Of a DNA stretch of 17,857 bases, positions 14,305-17,857 are shown piece by piece (position 1 is the first letter of the stretch; the number at the start of each line of letters is the position of its first letter). Below the pieces are notes generated by a model. It worked only from the letters and a program-made list of their open reading frames with translations. It was not told the origin of the DNA and did no database searches. The stretch comes from Gp6-AA40 sp050742535 (GTDB taxonomy: Bacteria; Acidobacteriota; Vicinamibacteria; Vicinamibacterales; UBA2999): positions 1-17,857 of the forward strand of contig JBOGIQ010000097.1 of NCBI GenBank assembly GCA_050742535.1, written 5' to 3'. A program made the translations under genes and the position numbers.

Positions 14305-14328
14305 GCGCAATGCAAGGAGTGCCGTAAA
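14305..14328 (-). promoter_or_regulatory. Upstream element of secreted gene C, shared with gene A
   Basis: It is identical to 8573-8596 at 20 of 24 bases and sits 56 nt before the ATG of C. Two GCAATG copies (14294-14299 and 14307-14312) lie within and next to it on the plus strand. Candidate operator or promoter element; no sigma factor class could be assigned. Confidence 0.45.
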
Positions 14329-14352
14329 GCGGTGATCCGCGGCGGGCATGCG

Positions 14353-14374
14353 ACTGGTCGGTTCCCCGACCGGT
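14353..14374 (-). terminator. Hairpin after glgX
   Basis: ACTGGTCGG and CCGACCGGT flank a 4-nt TTCC loop, giving a 9-bp stem with one G-T type mismatch. It begins 9 nt past the glgX stop codon and lies upstream of gene C. No T-run follows on the minus strand, so it may be a weak terminator or a 3'-end stabilising stem. Confidence 0.5.
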
Positions 14375-14383
14375 GGTCGGACG

Positions 14384-16561
14384 TCAGCGGACGCGACCCG
14401 CGACAACGCGACTGGCACGCGTCAGGACGACGACCGTGCGTCCGGGAAGCTTGAGGGTGTGCGCGGCAACCAGATCGCCCGCTCCCTCTCCGGTCGCGGA
14501 CGACGTGTCGAGCAGCGCATGCCAGGCGGCGCCATATTCCTCCGCCGGCGCCGTAAACGACACCGGCTCATGATGGGCGTTGAAGAACAGCAGAAAACTG
14601 TCGTCACGAATCGGATCGCCGCTGTCGTCGACATCGCGGAGTGCATCGCCGTTCAGGAAGACGGCAAACGACCGGGCATGATCCTGATGCCAGTCGTTGT
14701 CGCTCATCTCCGCGCCGTCGGGACGGAACCACGCAATGTCGGTGACGCCGGCGCCGCGTACGGGACGCCCCTTGAACCATCGGCGCCGGCGAAAGACCGG
14801 ATGCGCCGCGTGGATCGCAATGACGCGGCGGGTGAACGCCAGGAGATTCTCGTCAATCGCCTGCCAGTCGAACCACGAGATCTCGTTGTCCTGACAGTAC
14901 GCGTTGTTGTTGCCCTGCTGCGTGCGGCCGATCTCGTCGCCGCCCAGCAGCATCGGAATGCCCTGCGAGAAAAACAGCGTCGCCAGGGCATTTCGCTGCT
15001 GGCGGCTGCGGATGGCATTCACGAATTCGTCGTCCGTCGGCCCCTCCGCCCCGCCGTTCCACGATCGATTGTGCGATTCGCCGTCGTTGTTGTCTTCGCC
15101 GTTGGCGTCGTTGTGCTTGTCGTTGTAGGAGACCAGATCGCGCAGGGTGAATCCGTCGTGCGCGGTCACGAAATTCACGCTCGCGTATGGCCGCCGGCCG
15201 TCGTCTTCATAGAGATCCGAGCTGCCGGTGAAGCGGCTGGCGAATTCGCCGAGCGTGCCGCCCTCCCCACGCCAGTAGTCGCGTACGGTGTCGCGATAGC
15301 GGCCGTTCCACTCGCACCAGCGAACCGGAAAATTGCCGACCTGATAGCCGCCCGGCCCGATGTCCCACGGTTCGGCGATCAGCTTGACGCCGCTCAGCGT
15401 CGGATCCTGGTGAATGATGTCGAAGAACGCCGACAGCCGGTCAACGTCGAACAGCTCGCGCGCGAGCGTCGAGGCGAGGTCGAAACGGAAGCCGTCGACG
15501 TGCATCTCCTGGACCCAGTAGCGCAGTGAATCCATCACCAGCATCAGGGCATGCGGGTGCCGCATGTTCAGGCTATTGCCGGTGCCGGTGTAGTCCATGT
15601 AGTACCGCGGATCGGATTCGACCGTGCGGTAGTACGCGCGGTTGTCGATCCCTTTCAGGCAGAGCACCGGGCCGAGATGATTCCCTTCGCCGGTGTGGTT
15701 GTAGACGACGTCGAGGATCACCTCCAGCCCCGCGGCATGGAGGGCCTTGACCATCTGCTTGAACTCCCGCACCTGACCGCCCGTGTCACCAGAGGACGAG
15801 TACTCGCCGTGCGGCGCGAAGTACCCGTAGGAGTGATACCCCCAGTAGTTCCGCAGGCCTTTGGCCAGCAGGTGCTGCTCGTGGATGAACTGGTGAACGG
15901 GCAGTAACTCCACGGCGGTGACCCCGAGCGCCAGCAGATACTCGAGCGCCGCCGGATGGGCGAGGCCCGCGTAGGTGCCACGGATCGCTTCGGGTATGGC
16001 CGGATGCCGCATCGTGAACCCTTTCAGGTGCACCTCGTACACGACGGTCTCGTGCAGCTTCCGGCGCAACGGTCGATCGCCTTCCCAGTCGAACTCGTTG
16101 TTGACGACGACGGATTTCGGCATGAACGGACCGCTGTCGGCGTCGTGCCGCTCGCGATCGTCCGCGCCGGGCGGATAGGGAAAGACCGAGGAGTCCCACT
16201 TGATGTCGCCGGCGATCGCACGGGCGTAGGGATCGACGAGGAGCTTTGCCGGATTGCACCGGTGCCCTTGCGACGGATCCCAGGGACCGTGGACCCGGAA
16301 CCCGTATTGTTGGCCCGGCCCGACCCCGCGGATGTACCCGTGCCAGCAGTACGCCGTCCGTTCCGGCAGGTCCACGCGCGTCTCGTCTCCGTCGGCGTCG
16401 AACAGACACAGCTCCACGCGTTCGGCGACCTCCGAGAAGATGGAAAAGTTTGTGCCGCGCGCGTCGGGTGTCGCGCCGAGCGGAAATGGCTCCCCCGGCT
16501 GACCCCGCCGTTTCGAGGCGGTCCGCCGATCGGCCATCAGGATGGAATCCGAAGCGTCCAT
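14384..16561 (-). CDS. glgX: Glycogen debranching enzyme GlgX (isoamylase type)
   Basis: The 725-residue GH13 enzyme hydrolyses alpha-1,6 branches of glycogen in the cytoplasm. An N-terminal beta-sandwich (CBM48) begins with FPLGATPDARGTNFSIFSE (about 26-44). The catalytic barrel follows, with VILDVVYNHTGEGN (281-294) and nucleophile D361 in VDGFRFDLAST. The acid/base is E397 in LIAEPWD and the third acid D469 in FVTAHDGF. GGDEIGRTQQGNNNAYCQDN and ISWFDW are characteristic of GlgX. Length and motifs are those of an intact enzyme. The ATG at 16559-16561 lies 10 nt after the oxidoreductase stop; a second ATG at 16535-16537 is also possible, and neither has a strong ribosome site. The frame extends far upstream, but only as antisense of the oxidoreductase gene. 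Confidence 0.95.
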   Translation of the reverse strand: MDASDSILMADRRTASKRRGQPGEPFPLGATPDARGTNFSIFSEVAERVELCLFDADGDETRVDLPERTAYCWHGYIRGVGPGQQYGFRVHGPWDPSQGHRCNPAKLLVDPYARAIAGDIKWDSSVFPYPPGADDRERHDADSGPFMPKSVVVNNEFDWEGDRPLRRKLHETVVYEVHLKGFTMRHPAIPEAIRGTYAGLAHPAALEYLLALGVTAVELLPVHQFIHEQHLLAKGLRNYWGYHSYGYFAPHGEYSSSGDTGGQVREFKQMVKALHAAGLEVILDVVYNHTGEGNHLGPVLCLKGIDNRAYYRTVESDPRYYMDYTGTGNSLNMRHPHALMLVMDSLRYWVQEMHVDGFRFDLASTLARELFDVDRLSAFFDIIHQDPTLSGVKLIAEPWDIGPGGYQVGNFPVRWCEWNGRYRDTVRDYWRGEGGTLGEFASRFTGSSDLYEDDGRRPYASVNFVTAHDGFTLRDLVSYNDKHNDANGEDNNDGESHNRSWNGGAEGPTDDEFVNAIRSRQQRNALATLFFSQGIPMLLGGDEIGRTQQGNNNAYCQDNEISWFDWQAIDENLLAFTRRVIAIHAAHPVFRRRRWFKGRPVRGAGVTDIAWFRPDGAEMSDNDWHQDHARSFAVFLNGDALRDVDDSGDPIRDDSFLLFFNAHHEPVSFTAPAEEYGAAWHALLDTSSATGEGAGDLVAAHTLKLPGRTVVVLTRASRVVAGRVR

Positions 16562-16571
16562 CGCGATCGAA

Positions 16572-17681
16572 TCAGTCGACGCTCGCGCTCTGCACTTTGA
16601 CGAGCGCAGGCTTCCGCACGCCGGGCCTGCGGATGCGCTGCCTGCCTGTCGGCCGCTTCGTGTGCTCGAACGGCGGGAGCCGTACCGCCTTGCCGGTTCG
16701 CGTCGATCGATACAGGGCCTCGACCACGCGGACGTCCTGCAGCCCCTCGTGGCCCGACGGTTCCGGCTCACGATTCCGCTGGATGCAGTCGGAGAAGTAG
16801 AGCAGCTCCGGAGCAAACTGGTCGCGCTTCCCCAGGCGTTTGCGGGTCGTCCTGCCGTTGACCGTCAGCTCGTAGGAGAGGCCTTCCGCGTATTCGTATG
16901 CGGGGTCGACGACCAGCTGGCCCTTGGTGCCGACGATCCGGTAGGAGGCCACGTCCGACGAGTTGAAGCTCGTCACGAACGCCGCGACGCGCTCACCGTC
17001 GAAGCGCATCAGCGCACCGGTCGTTTCGTCGATCTCGCGCAGCTTCGCGGTTCCGCTGTTGACGGTGATGGCGACGACGTCAGTGGGTTCGGCTCTGAAG
17101 AGATACCGCGCGGCGTTGATGCAATACACGCCGATGTCATACAGCGTTCCGCCGCCCATGTCCTTCTTCGTCCTGATGTCGTTGGCCCGGACGGTCATCG
17201 CGAACGAGGAATTGAAGAACTTCGGTTCGCCGATCCGGCCGCGCCGTACGAGATCGACAGCCTTCAGATTGATCTCCTCGAAGTGCAGTCGGTAGGCAAC
17301 CATCAGCTTGACGCGATTCCTGCGGCACGCATCGATCATGCGCCGGCACTCACCCGCCGTCACCGCCATCGGCTTCTCGCACAGGACGTGGACGCCGGCC
17401 CGTGCGGCCCTGATGGTGTACTCGGCATGGAGATGATTCGGCAGCGCGATATACACGGCGTCCACCTGCTCGAGGCACTTCTCGTACTCGGCGTACGAGA
17501 ACACCGCCGGCACACGGTATCGATTCGACAGCAGCCGCCGCTTGGTCGCATCGTCGCTGACCAATGCCGTGAGGCGCGAGTTCCGGCGTGCGTGCGCGAA
17601 TGCTGGCAGCACCGCCACCTGGGCAATGTGACCGAGCCCCACGATGGCGTATCGAATGGGAGTCCTGCGTCGAGCAGACAA
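16572..17681 (-). CDS. Gfo/Idh/MocA family NAD(P)-dependent oxidoreductase
   Basis: The 369-residue protein has an N-terminal Rossmann fold with YAIVGLGHIAQVAVLPAF (residues 11-28) for the dinucleotide. AVYIALPNHLHAEYTIRAARAGVHVLCEKPMAV (75-107) follows, with the conserved EKP lysine K103. The C-terminal beta-sheet domain includes KKDMGGGTLYDIGVYCINAARYLF, typical of sugar or inositol dehydrogenases of this family. The usual substrate is a sugar or polyol. The last 30 residues are basic and unlike the family core. The start is TTG (17679-17681), supported by a GGAGG ribosome site 7 nt upstream and by the position of the Rossmann fold. With glgX 10 nt downstream it forms a carbohydrate-metabolism pair. 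Confidence 0.93.
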   Translation of the reverse strand: MSARRRTPIRYAIVGLGHIAQVAVLPAFAHARRNSRLTALVSDDATKRRLLSNRYRVPAVFSYAEYEKCLEQVDAVYIALPNHLHAEYTIRAARAGVHVLCEKPMAVTAGECRRMIDACRRNRVKLMVAYRLHFEEINLKAVDLVRRGRIGEPKFFNSSFAMTVRANDIRTKKDMGGGTLYDIGVYCINAARYLFRAEPTDVVAITVNSGTAKLREIDETTGALMRFDGERVAAFVTSFNSSDVASYRIVGTKGQLVVDPAYEYAEGLSYELTVNGRTTRKRLGKRDQFAPELLYFSDCIQRNREPEPSGHEGLQDVRVVEALYRSTRTGKAVRLPPFEHTKRPTGRQRIRRPGVRKPALVKVQSASVD

Positions 17682-17729
17682 CGGACAACCTCCGCGGAAC
17701 TCTAAGCTCTGCCGTGCGATTCCAACGTG

Positions 17730-17857
17730 TCAAAACACGCATCGAAAGTACATCGTGACGTGGGCAAGGAACGGCTTCGCGGTCTTGCCAGTGTCCAGGC
17801 ATGCCCACTCCTGACGGCTGAGCGCCATGACAACGTTCGGCTCCGTCAGGTCGAAGT
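17730..17857 (-). CDS. C-terminal end of an unidentified protein (5' end outside window)
   Basis: A frame enters from the right edge (first complete codon at 17855) and ends at a TGA at 17730-17732. It gives 41 residues, with FDLTEPNVVMALSRQEWACL near the edge and KPFLAHVTMYFRCVF at the end. About 34 of 41 codons end in G or C, as in the real genes here, which supports coding. Neither a family nor a motif is recognised. It ends 48 nt before the TTG start of the oxidoreductase gene, so it could head the same operon. Confidence 0.5.
   Translation of the reverse strand, partial: FDLTEPNVVMALSRQEWACLDTGKTAKPFLAHVTMYFRCVF

Noticed and set aside
12957..14327. Plus-strand open frame of 456 codons
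   Set aside because: It is antisense to the condensation domain and gene C, both of which have family motifs, ribosome sites and a signal peptide. Its translation is arginine-rich and of low complexity, as expected of a shadow in GC-rich DNA.
14305..14328. Sigma-54 promoter reading of the shared box (GGCA...TTGC)
   Set aside because: The GG and GC elements are 8 bases apart where sigma-54 promoters need 10, and gene A shows the same wrong spacing.
16562..16816. N-terminal extension of GlgX
   Set aside because: The added 85 residues are the antisense of the end of the oxidoreductase gene and resemble no GlgX N-terminus.
1..17857. tRNA, rRNA, CRISPR array, insertion sequence
   Set aside because: No cloverleaf-like tRNA, no regularly spaced repeats and no transposase frame or terminal repeats were recognised by reading; a computed search was not possible.

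Overview
The window is GC-rich, densely coded DNA, most likely from an Acidobacteriota soil bacterium (possibly Vicinamibacteria). The basis is two members of the TIGR03435 'soil-associated' secreted family, several small secreted proteins with the WEGD-LVVET pattern common in Acidobacteria, high G+C third positions and mostly same-strand operons. The taxonomic call is inference. Almost all genes lie on the minus strand. The exceptions are a thioredoxin-like gene fragment at the left edge and a three-gene plus-strand island at about 10.1-11.9 kb that is visibly less GC-rich.

Left part, in minus-strand transcription order: an MFS transporter (6943-5621), a stand-alone adenylation enzyme (5634-4063) and a carrier protein (4054-3791) form one tight operon. 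After it come two paralogous small secreted peptides with eight cysteines each (3674-3444 and 3371-3138). These are followed by three exported thioredoxin-fold proteins: a redoxin with a CPWS site, a TlpA-like protein with CRRC and a membrane-anchored DsbA-like protein with CPFC. A TIGR03435 protein (1087-272) comes last. The layout suggests disulfide-rich peptides made and folded in the envelope by their own redox proteins, next to an acyl- or aminoacyl-activating pathway.

Middle part: a PAPS-dependent sulfotransferase overlaps the end of a small secreted protein gene (family member A, 8519-7992), preceded by a response regulator (9529-8645). A 5'-truncated relative (B, 10188-9814) shares a 97% identical 108-bp tract with a third member (C, 14249-13707). 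At the end of that tract lies an inverted repeat, and from there a third, differently spaced cysteine-rich peptide gene runs on the plus strand. Its stop overlaps the start of a second TIGR03435 gene (TAATG). A small secreted protein gene follows at 11392-11868.

Right part: a stand-alone NRPS condensation-domain gene (13640-12164) holds a full-length domain spread over three frames, each break explained by one missing base. Gene C lies upstream of it. Then come a hairpin, the glycogen debranching enzyme GlgX, a Gfo/Idh/MocA oxidoreductase with a TTG start, and the C-terminal end of an unidentified gene at the right edge.

The most interesting signal is the repeated pairing of secreted cysteine-rich peptides with redox proteins and TIGR03435 genes, beside an A-PCP-C tailoring set (adenylation, carrier, broken condensation domain) with a transporter and a sulfotransferase. 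The function of this set is not established here.
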